A stretch of 64,000 bases of DNA from assembly GCF_025791835.1 (NCBI RefSeq), contig NZ_JAOXLP010000008.1, positions 91,658 to 155,657 on the forward strand, given 5' to 3'. The notes beneath the pieces were generated by a model. That model saw only the letters and a program-made list of their open reading frames with translations, ran no database searches and had not been told where the DNA came from. Positions 35,291 through 42,939 of the stretch are shown here, one piece after another; the stretch's first letter is position 1, and each line of letters opens with the position of its first letter. Both the position numbers and the translations under genes were made by a program. Origin of the DNA: Roseomonas xinghualingensis (GTDB lineage: Bacteria > Pseudomonadota > Alphaproteobacteria > Acetobacterales > Acetobacteraceae).

Positions 35291-35655
35291 TGGCGAAGCT
35301 TGTTCTTGTCGTCGATGACGAGGTCCTGATTGCTGAACTCACGGGCGAGGTTCTGGCGGATGCGGGATACCGCGTGCTCCTGGCCCATGACGGGCGCGAG
35401 GCGCTGGAGATACTGGAGCGGGAAAAGCCCGATGCGATCATCACGGATTACATGATGCCGCGCCTGGATGGGCTGGGGCTCGCGCTTGCCGTCAGCGCTG
35501 CTCCGCAACTCCGGCATCTTCCCGTTGTGCTCACAAGTGCCGTGGCTGGCGACGTACTCGAACGCTATCCGGGCGTGTTCGCCCGCTTCCTTCAGAAGCC
35601 GTTCGATCTTACCGACATTGTTGCAACAATCTCAGGGCTGCTGCGGGAGGAATAG
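35290..35655 (+). CDS. Single-domain response regulator (CheY-like receiver)
   Basis: 121 residues comprising only a receiver domain: acidic pair in LVVDDE, phospho-acceptor Asp53 in IITDYMMPRLDG, switch Ser/Thr in VVLTSA, and Lys in FLQKPF. No output domain. The ATG overlaps the stop of the KaiC-like ATPase by one base, so the two are made together; this points to a functional pair in which the receiver may regulate, or be modified with, the ATPase. No histidine kinase gene is adjacent. Confidence 0.93.
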   Translation: MAKLVLVVDDEVLIAELTGEVLADAGYRVLLAHDGREALEILEREKPDAIITDYMMPRLDGLGLALAVSAAPQLRHLPVVLTSAVAGDVLERYPGVFARFLQKPFDLTDIVATISGLLREE

Positions 35656-35883
35656 ACCTCCTGCTGGCACAGCAGTTCCAACACCATGGCCGTCATTTCC
35701 ATATGGAGCCACGCAGTAGCGCCAATGATTTGCAGCGACCTGAGGAGCTATCCAGGAAGGCTGCCACCGGCGGTCTGACAGGTCTGGCGAACCGCCGCCG
35801 CTTCGATCTGGATCCTGAGCGTGAGCTATAACGACTTCTACGGGCACCAGGACGCTGGATGCCGGCGCGGATGTCCTGCGGAA

Positions 35884-35912
35884 CGGGTTGGATCCGCGCG
35901 GAATCCAACCCG
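35884..35912 (-). terminator. Hairpin downstream of the M20 deacylase gene
   Basis: 10-bp outer stem CGGGTTGGAT / ATCCAACCCG, extended by CC/GG with one bulged A around a GCGC loop, 15 bases past the stop of the minus-strand gene. It also lies between the convergent receiver gene and this gene, so it could act in both directions. Confidence 0.55.
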
Positions 35913-35926
35913 GGGAAAGCTGCTTC

Positions 35927-37033
35927 TCAGCCCCGCAGCAGCGCCCGGAACAGCGGCACCGCCGCCACCAGTTCCGCCACCGGCACCAGCTCGTGCGGTG
36001 TATGGGCCACGCCGATATCGCCAGGGCCGAGGACCACACAGGGCGCCAGCGCGTTGAGACGCGTGGCATCGGTGCCGAAGGCAACCGTACGGGCCGGACG
36101 CCCGGTGACGGCGCAGGCGGCCAGAACCAGCGGATGGTCCTCGGGCAGTTCCGGCGGCGATCCGTCCACCACCACATTCAATGTCAGGCCAGCCCGCTCC
36201 GCTGCATCCTTCACGGCCTGGATCACCGGAGTGGCGCTCAGCTTGCGGGAATAGCGGAACTTCATCCGGGCGGTGGCCTTGGCCACGGTCACGTTGATGG
36301 CCGTGCCATGGTTATCGATCACCATGTTGAAGTCGGGGAAGGGTGGGTCGTAGCCCTCATCCCGCCAGGCGGGGTCCTCGCGCAGCCGGTCATGCAGGGC
36401 ACGCATCTCGGCCAGGAAGGGGATCAGCGCCAGATTGGCGTTCACCCCCTTGCCGGTGGAGGAATGGGCCTGGCTGCCGGCGGCCACCGCCTCGAAGTTC
36501 ACCGTGCCGCGATGGCCGCGGATCGGCGCTAGGCCGGTCGGCTCCGCCACCACGATGCCACGCAGCTTCGCCCGCCGCGCCAGTTCCGACTTCTCGGCGA
36601 TGAGGGCGGCACCAGCCTTCGTTGTCTCCTCATCGGTGGTGATGAGCAGGGTAACGGGCACATCCGCCGGCAGGCCGCGGGCCGCGATGATGCAGGATGC
36701 CACAGGCCCCTTCATGTCCGCCGTGCCCAGCCCGTGCATCATGCCATCGGCATCGATGCGGCCGGAGAAGGGGTCCTCCTGCCAGCCTGTATCCGGCACC
36801 GTGTCCATATGACCGGACAGGGCCAGCCCACCGGCTCCGCCACGATGCGCGACCAGGGCGCGCTTGGGCACGCCGGCGGCATCCTTGTAATCCAGCCGCT
36901 CAATCTCGAAGCCTGCCAGTTCTGCCTCGATCCGCTCGGCGAGAGGCAGGTTGGAGACGAAGGAGCGGCTGTCGATCCGGACGAGATCGGCAGCGAGGGC
37001 CGTGACAGCCTCGGCATCGGTGCGGTCGGTCAT
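35927..37033 (-). CDS. argE: M20-family deacylase, acetylornithine deacetylase (ArgE)-like
   Basis: 368 residues of the M20 dinuclear zinc family. The first ligand and active site read LALSGHMDTVPDTGW, the bridging Asp is in GLGTADMKGP, and the catalytic Glu pair is in LITTDEETTKAG. The dimerisation domain holds GSQAHSSTGKGVNA, and the last His ligand is in GVAHTPHELV. The overall match is best to acetylornithine deacetylase, which yields ornithine and acetate in arginine synthesis; DapE-like or other N-acyl substrates cannot be excluded. Divergent from the PLP enzyme at 37104. Confidence 0.85.
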   Translation of the reverse strand: MTDRTDAEAVTALAADLVRIDSRSFVSNLPLAERIEAELAGFEIERLDYKDAAGVPKRALVAHRGGAGGLALSGHMDTVPDTGWQEDPFSGRIDADGMMHGLGTADMKGPVASCIIAARGLPADVPVTLLITTDEETTKAGAALIAEKSELARRAKLRGIVVAEPTGLAPIRGHRGTVNFEAVAAGSQAHSSTGKGVNANLALIPFLAEMRALHDRLREDPAWRDEGYDPPFPDFNMVIDNHGTAINVTVAKATARMKFRYSRKLSATPVIQAVKDAAERAGLTLNVVVDGSPPELPEDHPLVLAACAVTGRPARTVAFGTDATRLNALAPCVVLGPGDIGVAHTPHELVPVAELVAAVPLFRALLRG

Positions 37034-37103
37034 GATCTTGGTATCCCTTGCGGCGGCGGCGGCGGCAAGACAGGTTGCCGCGCCCTTGCGTTGAGGATTC
37101 CTC

Positions 37104-38237
37104 GTGACTGCCTATCTCGATCCGCGCACCGGCCAGACCTGGCCGCTGGAGATCCCGCGCTGGCGCGGCGATGATGGTCAGCCGCTGCTGCTGACCGACC
37201 TGCCCGGAATCGGGCGCGAAGCCATTGATTCCTCTGCCCTTGGCCTGTGGCGCTATGCTGCGGCGCTTCCCTTCCGCCCGCGCGAGCCGATCGCGATGGG
37301 GGAGGGGCGCACGCCGCTTCTGCCGCGCTCCCTGCACGGTTTTGACGCGTTGCTGAAATGCGAATGGCTCATGCCCACGGGGTCCTTCAAGGACCGGGGC
37401 GCGGCGGTGATGCTCTCCTTGCTGCGGGAGCAGGGGATCACCTCGGTGCTGGAGGATTCCTCCGGCAATGGCGGCGCGGCCATCGCCACCTATGCGGCGG
37501 CGGGCGGAATGCGGGCGCGCATCCTGGTGCCGGACAGCACCTCCCCCGCCAAGACGGTGCAGTCCCGCGCGGCCGGGGCGGAGATCCAACTTACCCCCGG
37601 CACCCGCCAGGACTGCGCCGACGAGGCCCTGCGCCAGGGCAATGACCCGGCCTCCGGCTTCTTCTATGCCAGCCACAACTGGCACCCCTTCTTCCTCCAG
37701 GGCACCAAGACGCTGGCCTATGAGCTGTGGGAGGATCTTGGCTTCCAGGCGCCCGATGCGGTGGTGATCCCCTGCGGCGCCGGGTCCAACGTACTGGGCT
37801 GCGACATCGGTTTCGGGGAGTTGCTGCGCGCTGGCCAGATCGCCCGCCTGCCGCGCCTCTATGCCGCCCAGCCGGCGAATTGCGGCCCTCTGGCACGCGA
37901 GGCGCTGGGCCTTCCGCCCGAGCCGCCCCGCCCCACCATCGCCGAGGGCACCGCCATCGCCCAGCCGATCCGCCCTCGGGAGGTGCTGGACGCCCTGCGT
38001 CGTAGCGGTGGCGGCGGCGTGTTGCTGGAGGAGGAGGAGATCGCCGGGGCGGCCCTCTCCCTGGCACGCCAGGGCATCTATGCGGAGCCGACCAGCGCCC
38101 AGGCTGCCGCGGCCCTCGGGAGGCTGGTGGCCGATGGCCATGTGCGGCCGGGCGAGAAGGTGGTGGTGGTCCTCACCGGCACTGGGCTGAAGGCCACGCC
38201 GCGTTATGCGGAGTTCCTGGGGATCGGTGCGGTCTGA
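37104..38237 (+). CDS. Threonine synthase-like PLP-dependent enzyme
   Basis: 377-residue fold-type II PLP enzyme. The PLP Lys is in LMPTGSFKDRGAAVML, the Asn contact in DSSGNGGAAIATYAAAGG, and the phosphate-binding Gly-rich loop in VIPCGAGSNVLG. It resembles threonine synthase and diaminopropionate/threonine dehydratase relatives; the substrate is not certain. Starts with GTG behind AGGATTCCTC. Just over 70 bases from the divergent deacylase, so the two probably share a control region. Confidence 0.82.
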   Translation: MTAYLDPRTGQTWPLEIPRWRGDDGQPLLLTDLPGIGREAIDSSALGLWRYAAALPFRPREPIAMGEGRTPLLPRSLHGFDALLKCEWLMPTGSFKDRGAAVMLSLLREQGITSVLEDSSGNGGAAIATYAAAGGMRARILVPDSTSPAKTVQSRAAGAEIQLTPGTRQDCADEALRQGNDPASGFFYASHNWHPFFLQGTKTLAYELWEDLGFQAPDAVVIPCGAGSNVLGCDIGFGELLRAGQIARLPRLYAAQPANCGPLAREALGLPPEPPRPTIAEGTAIAQPIRPREVLDALRRSGGGGVLLEEEEIAGAALSLARQGIYAEPTSAQAAAALGRLVADGHVRPGEKVVVVLTGTGLKATPRYAEFLGIGAV

Positions 38238-38250
38238 TTTCCCTTCCGGC

Positions 38251-38273
38251 GCCGCGGAATGCCAAGCCGCGGC
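38251..38273 (+). terminator. Hairpin downstream of the threonine synthase-like gene
   Basis: 7-bp stem GCCGCGG / CCGCGGC with a nine-base loop, 14 bases after the stop. No T-run follows, so termination is only probable. Confidence 0.4.
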
Positions 38274-38357
38274 GGGCGAAGATTGTGGGCTGAGAAGCAT
38301 TCAGCGAGCCTTAATCACTTCCTTCCCATCCTGGCCGCTCCGGAGGGAGCGACCAGG

Positions 38358-39149
38358 ATGGACGCCAGCACCACACCCGGCTTCGACCGGGACAGATTCC
38401 GTTACCTGATGGCGATACGCGGCTGGATGTGCTTTCCCGCCGCACTCGATCAAGAACTCCTTGCCCCGCTCCGGACAGAACTCGGCGCCTTCTATGCCGA
38501 GTGGCGGACCCTGCAGATCCGCAACGGTGTTGGTGCCGGCACGGATGGCACCTTGCATCATCTGGCAGGGCGCGGCGGCGCGCTCGACCGCTTCCTGGCC
38601 TCCCTGCCGCTGGACGAGCCGATCACGGACATGCTTGGCGGGCGCTACGTCCTGAATGCCTGTGGCGCCTATCTGAACCTGCCGGGGTCCAGCACCTATG
38701 TCGGCCGCATCCATCGCGATGTGCGCGGCTTCACCGGCCCGCATGCGCTGATGGTGAACATGCTGGTGATGCTGGATGACTTCACGGAGGAGAATGGCGC
38801 CTCCTGGATGCTCTCCGGCTCGCACCGCCACCCGGACCGTCCATCGGAGGACATCTTTCTGGCCCATGCCGAGCGCAACACGGGCCGCGCGGGGGATATC
38901 GTGCTGTTCGACTCCCATCTCTGGCATTGCGCCGGCGTGAACCGTTCGAAGGCGCCACGCCGGGCGCTGACCATCACCTACAGCCGCCCTTTCATGAAGC
39001 CGCAGATGGATTACCTGCGGCTGATGGGCGCGGAGCCAGGCGACGAGGCGATGCGCCAGCTCCTCGGCCTCAATGCCCGCGTGCCGGACAGTCTGGATGC
39101 CTATTACCAGCCGCCGGAACGCCGCGCCTATCGGGCGGATCAGGGCTGA
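38358..39149 (+). CDS. Phytanoyl-CoA dioxygenase (PhyH) family oxygenase
   Basis: 263 residues of the PhyH type Fe(II)/2-oxoglutarate oxygenases. The facial triad is visible as H-x-D in GRIHRDVRG and the distal His in FDSHLWHCAGVNRS; the 2-oxoglutarate Arg is in RRALTITYSRPF. Many PhyH relatives hydroxylate secondary metabolites or sugar/lipid moieties. Start 38358 has GGAGGGAGCGACCAGG upstream. It is coupled (TGATG) to the acetyltransferase that follows and opens a cluster of modification enzymes. Confidence 0.85.
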   Translation: MDASTTPGFDRDRFRYLMAIRGWMCFPAALDQELLAPLRTELGAFYAEWRTLQIRNGVGAGTDGTLHHLAGRGGALDRFLASLPLDEPITDMLGGRYVLNACGAYLNLPGSSTYVGRIHRDVRGFTGPHALMVNMLVMLDDFTEENGASWMLSGSHRHPDRPSEDIFLAHAERNTGRAGDIVLFDSHLWHCAGVNRSKAPRRALTITYSRPFMKPQMDYLRLMGAEPGDEAMRQLLGLNARVPDSLDAYYQPPERRAYRADQG

Positions 39150-39700
39150 TGAACATCCTTGGCCGCAAGGTGGTGCTGCGCGCGCTGGAGGAGGCGGATG
39201 CGCCCCTGCTCCACGCCTGGTCCAATGATCCGGAGATCTGGCAGCGATTGGGCGGCTGGCACTTCCCCAGCTCGCTCACCGAGACGCGCGCCTGGATCGC
39301 CGCGCAATCCAACGCTTCCGCCGATCAGCGCTTTGCGATCACATGGGATGGCTCATTGCTGGGAACGGCGAATCTCGTGGAGATCGATTGGAAGAACCGC
39401 CACGCCTTCCACGGCATGATGATCGGGGCCGTTGAGGCCCGCCGCCAGGGCATCGGCACCGACACGATCATGACTGTGATGCGCCACGCCTTCGATGAGA
39501 TGGGGCTGGAGCGCCTGGACGGTTCCATCATCGAGTATAACGAGGCCAGCCTGCGCGCCTATGCTCGCTGCGGGTGGGTGGTGGAGGGACGGCAGCGCCG
39601 CTGGTTTCATCGCCAGGGCCGCTTCTGGGACCGGATCATCGTCGGCATCACGCGTGATGACTACCATGGCCTGTGCGACCGCACCGGCTACTGGGACTGA
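39149..39700 (+). CDS. GNAT N-acetyltransferase (RimJ/RimL type)
   Basis: 183 residues. GNAT core: VVLRALEEADAPLLHAWSNDPEIWQ, GMMIGAVEARRQGIGTDTIMTVMRHAF (acetyl-CoA loop), LERLDGSIIEYNEASLRAYARCGWVVEG. This variant is typical of acetyltransferases in nucleotide-sugar or surface-polysaccharide clusters. Its ATG overlaps the stop of the PhyH gene. The 3' end overlaps the convergent methyltransferase gene by 13 bases. Confidence 0.85.
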   Translation: MNILGRKVVLRALEEADAPLLHAWSNDPEIWQRLGGWHFPSSLTETRAWIAAQSNASADQRFAITWDGSLLGTANLVEIDWKNRHAFHGMMIGAVEARRQGIGTDTIMTVMRHAFDEMGLERLDGSIIEYNEASLRAYARCGWVVEGRQRRWFHRQGRFWDRIIVGITRDDYHGLCDRTGYWD

Positions 39701-40776
39701 CGCAGGCGGAGGAAGAGCGCCGATCCCGCGGTGAAGGCGCAAAGCACATCCGCAGTGCGTTCACGCAGCAGCGCATCGCCCACGCGGCGGGGCCCGTCGC
39801 CAAAGGGCCAAAGATAGTCATCCAGCACCAGCCAGCCGCCGTCACGCAGCAGCGGCAGCCATTCCGCGACATCGGTGGAGACGAATCCATATTCGTGGTT
39901 GCCATCGATGTGCAGCACTGAAATGGCGCCGGCATGGCGTGTCTCACCGAATGCTTCGGAGCGCACCACAGGATCGGCGCGATAATGCGCGGCGCCCTGC
40001 ACGGAGGGCATGCGCAGGTAGTTCACGCCTGGCACGCCAAGCGAAAGCAGGCTGATGCGGAATATCCGCGCTGCCTCCTCGTGATCGGCCGCCATGCTCA
40101 CCGCATCCAGATCGTCCCGTGACTGCCGTGTGCCCTCCGCCGACCATGGATCGATGCAAAGCAGCGATCCAATTCCATGCCGCGCGCCAAGCCATGCAAG
40201 CGCCACCGCCGACTTCCCCCACCAGGACCCAATCTCCACCAGATCGCCGGGCGGCGCATGGCGCGTGATGGCGGCCAGGGCCCAAAGTTTCTCGTCATCG
40301 CACATGCCCGGGACGGCATGCGCCTGGCGCAGCAGGGCGGCGGCCGCTTCCGTACCCAGCGCCGGTGCGAGGGGCGCGGCGCCACCCAGCCCTTCACCGG
40401 CATGCGCCAGCGCGGCCGCCGCGCGCAAGGCGTGGCGATAGGCGGCGAGATCGGTGGCATAGGGCGCTTCCCCGTCCAGCACGCATCCGGGCAGGAGGCT
40501 CGGCAGGATTTCCCGCAGATGCGCATGCACCACGGGATGCGGCGTATGGATGCGCACGATACCCATCCCGCGCACCAGTTCGGCCAGCCGTGAAGGAAAA
40601 TCCGGAGCATCGTAATAGGGAAGACGCGCCCATTCGGCATAGCGCGGCCGGGCCGGATCGAAGGCCAGGGAGGATGCGCCGACCACATGTTCCCCGCGCG
40701 CCATGGCCGCTTCCGTGAAGCGGCTGGCGGCGGCCATGCCCGCGGGAAATACAAGAATGGGCTGGTTCTGGCGCAT
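39688..40776 (-). CDS. Class I methyltransferase with an N-terminal preATP-grasp-like domain
   Basis: 362 residues in two parts. Residues 1-105 (PILVFPAGMAAASRFTEAA, GEHVVGASSLAFDPA, LVRGMGIVRIHTPHPVVH) look like the preATP-grasp nucleotide-like fold that precedes ATP-grasp ligases, but no ATP-grasp domain follows. Residues about 180-360 form a Methyltransf_24-like SAM domain (GDLVEIGSWWGKSAVALAW, LLCIDPWSAEGT, ISVLHIDGNHEYGFVSTD, GGWLVLDDYLW). The function is probably O- or N-methylation of a small molecule or sugar. The start at 40776 begins the first domain; the longer frame overlaps the divergent gene. Confidence 0.72.
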   Translation of the reverse strand: MRQNQPILVFPAGMAAASRFTEAAMARGEHVVGASSLAFDPARPRYAEWARLPYYDAPDFPSRLAELVRGMGIVRIHTPHPVVHAHLREILPSLLPGCVLDGEAPYATDLAAYRHALRAAAALAHAGEGLGGAAPLAPALGTEAAAALLRQAHAVPGMCDDEKLWALAAITRHAPPGDLVEIGSWWGKSAVALAWLGARHGIGSLLCIDPWSAEGTRQSRDDLDAVSMAADHEEAARIFRISLLSLGVPGVNYLRMPSVQGAAHYRADPVVRSEAFGETRHAGAISVLHIDGNHEYGFVSTDVAEWLPLLRDGGWLVLDDYLWPFGDGPRRVGDALLRERTADVLCAFTAGSALFLRLRQSQ

Positions 40777-40900
40777 CGCGGTTCGTTTCCAGGCGGGCGC
40801 GCATCCTGTGCGCCGGCATCCGGGATGGTGCCCCTGATCCGTCAAGCGCCCGTTAATCCACGCGCGCCACAATCCCCTTCCCGTCAGAGCGGAGGCCAGG

Positions 40901-41662
40901 ATGGCCGCATCCACCTTGCAGGAGGAAACGGCGCGGCTGAACGCCATCGCCGGCCTCTATGCCGATTTCACATTCGACAAGCTGATGCGCGGCTACATGC
41001 TGCGCCGTTTCCGCCCGTATCTGCCTGCCTCGCCCGAGGGGCGGCGCGCGTTGGAGATGGGCTGCCACCATGGCGCCTTCTCTGTCCTCATCGAGCCCCT
41101 TTTCGAGACGCTGGAGGTGGTGGATGTCGCCGAAGCCTTCCTGGAAAGGACCCGCACGCGGCTCTCACCCCGCGCCATCCTGCACCACGCCCTGTTCGAG
41201 CAATTCGAGGCGGCGCCCCGCTTCGATGCGATCTTCCTCTCCCATGTGCTGGAGCATCTGATCGATCCGGTGCTGGTCCTTGCCCGCGCACGCGAATGGC
41301 TGCTGCCAGGGGGGCGGATGCTGATCGCCGTGCCGAACGGTCTGGCTCCCTCGCGCCAGATCGCGGTGGAGATGGGCCTGTTCCCGGCCTGCACCAGCTT
41401 CGCCGAGGCCGATATCCGCGAAGGCCACCGCCGCGTTTACCTGCCCGACACGCTGGCCGCCGACATTCGTACGGCGGGATTGCGGATCGTTGATCGCGGC
41501 GGAATCCTCTTCAAGCCGCTGGCGAATTTCCAGATGGACCGAGGGCTGGAAACCGGCCTGATCTCGGATGCCTATCTGGAAGGCTGCTATCAGCTCGGCC
41601 TTCGCTATCCCGATCTCTGCGCGAGCCTCTTTATCGTGGCGGAGCGTGATGGCGGCGCATGA
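40901..41662 (+). CDS. SAM-dependent methyltransferase
   Basis: 253-residue class I methyltransferase: motif I RALEMGCHHGAFSVLIE, acidic motif II VVDVAEAF, then FDAIFLSHVLEHLIDPVLVLAR and LLPGGRMLIAVPN. The long C-terminal part (SRQIAVEMGLFPACTSF onwards) resembles methyltransferases in surface-polysaccharide and natural-product loci. Start 40901 has GCGGAGGCCAGG before ATG, and the leader resembles that of the PhyH gene. Its stop overlaps the next start by 4 bases. Confidence 0.85.
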   Translation: MAASTLQEETARLNAIAGLYADFTFDKLMRGYMLRRFRPYLPASPEGRRALEMGCHHGAFSVLIEPLFETLEVVDVAEAFLERTRTRLSPRAILHHALFEQFEAAPRFDAIFLSHVLEHLIDPVLVLARAREWLLPGGRMLIAVPNGLAPSRQIAVEMGLFPACTSFAEADIREGHRRVYLPDTLAADIRTAGLRIVDRGGILFKPLANFQMDRGLETGLISDAYLEGCYQLGLRYPDLCASLFIVAERDGGA

Positions 41663-42939
41663 TGCGGGCCATCGGCGGCTTCCTGCCCCTTGATCTGGGC
41701 CCGCCGCTCGGCTCGGGTGGGGCGGAGAGCGTCGCGCGGCGGTGGTTCGAGGGCGCCCCGCATTATTTCGGCTTCCGCAATGCACGGAGCGCCCTGGCCC
41801 TCGGCGCCTGCGCGGCCTTCGGCCCGATCGGCACGCTCTGGCTGCCCGGCTTCGCCTGCCGCGCGATCGCCGAGGCAGTGCAGGCCGCAATCCGGCTCGG
41901 TCATGCTGCACGCGCCGAGACATACCCGCTGGCCGCGCGAGGGCCGCTTTCTCCCGATACAGGCTTTCTGGCGAGGCGGCTGGCCCCGGGCGATGCGGTG
42001 CTGGCCATCGCCTATTTCGGGCGTCCGCCTGGCCCGGCCCTGCGGCAGCTGGCCTTGGCCCGGCAGGATGTCACCTGGATCGAGGACAGGGCCCAGGCAC
42101 TCTGGCCTGGCCCAGCCTGGGGCGATGCCATCCTCTACAGCCCGCGCAAGCTGCTGGGCGTGCCGGATGGCGGCTATCTTGTCCTCACCCCACGCGGCGC
42201 GGCGCGTGCCCGGCCATTGCCAGACCAGCCAGCCTCTCCGGCACAGGAGGAAGCCCCCCCGGCCTTGCTGCGCCTCGAGGATTCCGCCGGGATGCGGAAC
42301 TCCATCTGGTTCCCGGCCTATCAGGACGCCGAGCGGCGCATGGTCGTCGCCCCCGGCGCCGACAGCCGCATGACCGGGGCGCTCCTGGCGCGGCAGGATA
42401 TCCGCGCCATTGCCGCGCGCCGCCGCGCCAACCATGCCGCCCTGCTGGCGCGGATCCCTTCCGCCTTTCAAACCGGCTTTGGTGCCTGGCCGGCCGCAAC
42501 TTCCTGGATACCGCAGGGGCTGCCGGTGCTGGTGCCGGATGCTGCGGCTGTATCGGCGCGCATGGCGGAATCGCGCGTCTTCTGTCCGGTGATCTGGCCC
42601 GATGGCACCGATCCGGGCCCTTGCCTGCGCAGCCGCGCCCTGGCCGGCAGGGTGCTGCTTCTGCCCTGCGACCAGCGCTACGGGCCGGGGGAGATGGAGC
42701 GTGTCGCCGCGGTCTTCCGCGAGTCCATCTCTGGCGCCGGATCGGCCGTGCCTCCCCAGCGCAGCGTCTCCAGCGCCCGGCCGAAGGGCAGGGTGATGCC
42801 CGCCTATTCGGCGGGAACGGCCGAGGGTGAGGGCTTTCCCGCGGAACGCAGTGCCTCCGCACGAGCGCTGCCAACGCAGAGCAGCGAGCCGAGCAGCAGG
42901 AGAGCCACAGTGGGCAGCACGAGCCAGGGCAGGCCGTGA
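41659..42939 (+). CDS. DegT/DnrJ/EryC1/StrS-like PLP enzyme
   Basis: 426 residues. A DegT-type aminotransferase core is suggested by GFRNARSALALGACA, LWLPGFACRAIAEAV, WIEDRAQALW (PLP Asp and stacking residue) and the probable Schiff-base Lys in YSPRKLLGVPDGGYLV. Such enzymes aminate keto-sugars or related ketones. Overall similarity is loose, so an altered activity is possible. The recognisable core ends near base 42735; the last about 70 residues are low-complexity and overlap the convergent MFS gene by 136 bases, suggesting a lost stop codon. Translationally coupled to the methyltransferase upstream. Confidence 0.62.
   Translation: MMRAIGGFLPLDLGPPLGSGGAESVARRWFEGAPHYFGFRNARSALALGACAAFGPIGTLWLPGFACRAIAEAVQAAIRLGHAARAETYPLAARGPLSPDTGFLARRLAPGDAVLAIAYFGRPPGPALRQLALARQDVTWIEDRAQALWPGPAWGDAILYSPRKLLGVPDGGYLVLTPRGAARARPLPDQPASPAQEEAPPALLRLEDSAGMRNSIWFPAYQDAERRMVVAPGADSRMTGALLARQDIRAIAARRRANHAALLARIPSAFQTGFGAWPAATSWIPQGLPVLVPDAAAVSARMAESRVFCPVIWPDGTDPGPCLRSRALAGRVLLLPCDQRYGPGEMERVAAVFRESISGAGSAVPPQRSVSSARPKGRVMPAYSAGTAEGEGFPAERSASARALPTQSSEPSSRRATVGSTSQGRP

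Noticed and set aside
35656..35926. Short open frames between the receiver gene and the M20 gene
   Set aside because: No ribosome sites, no conserved sequence; only the hairpin at 35884-35912 is supported.
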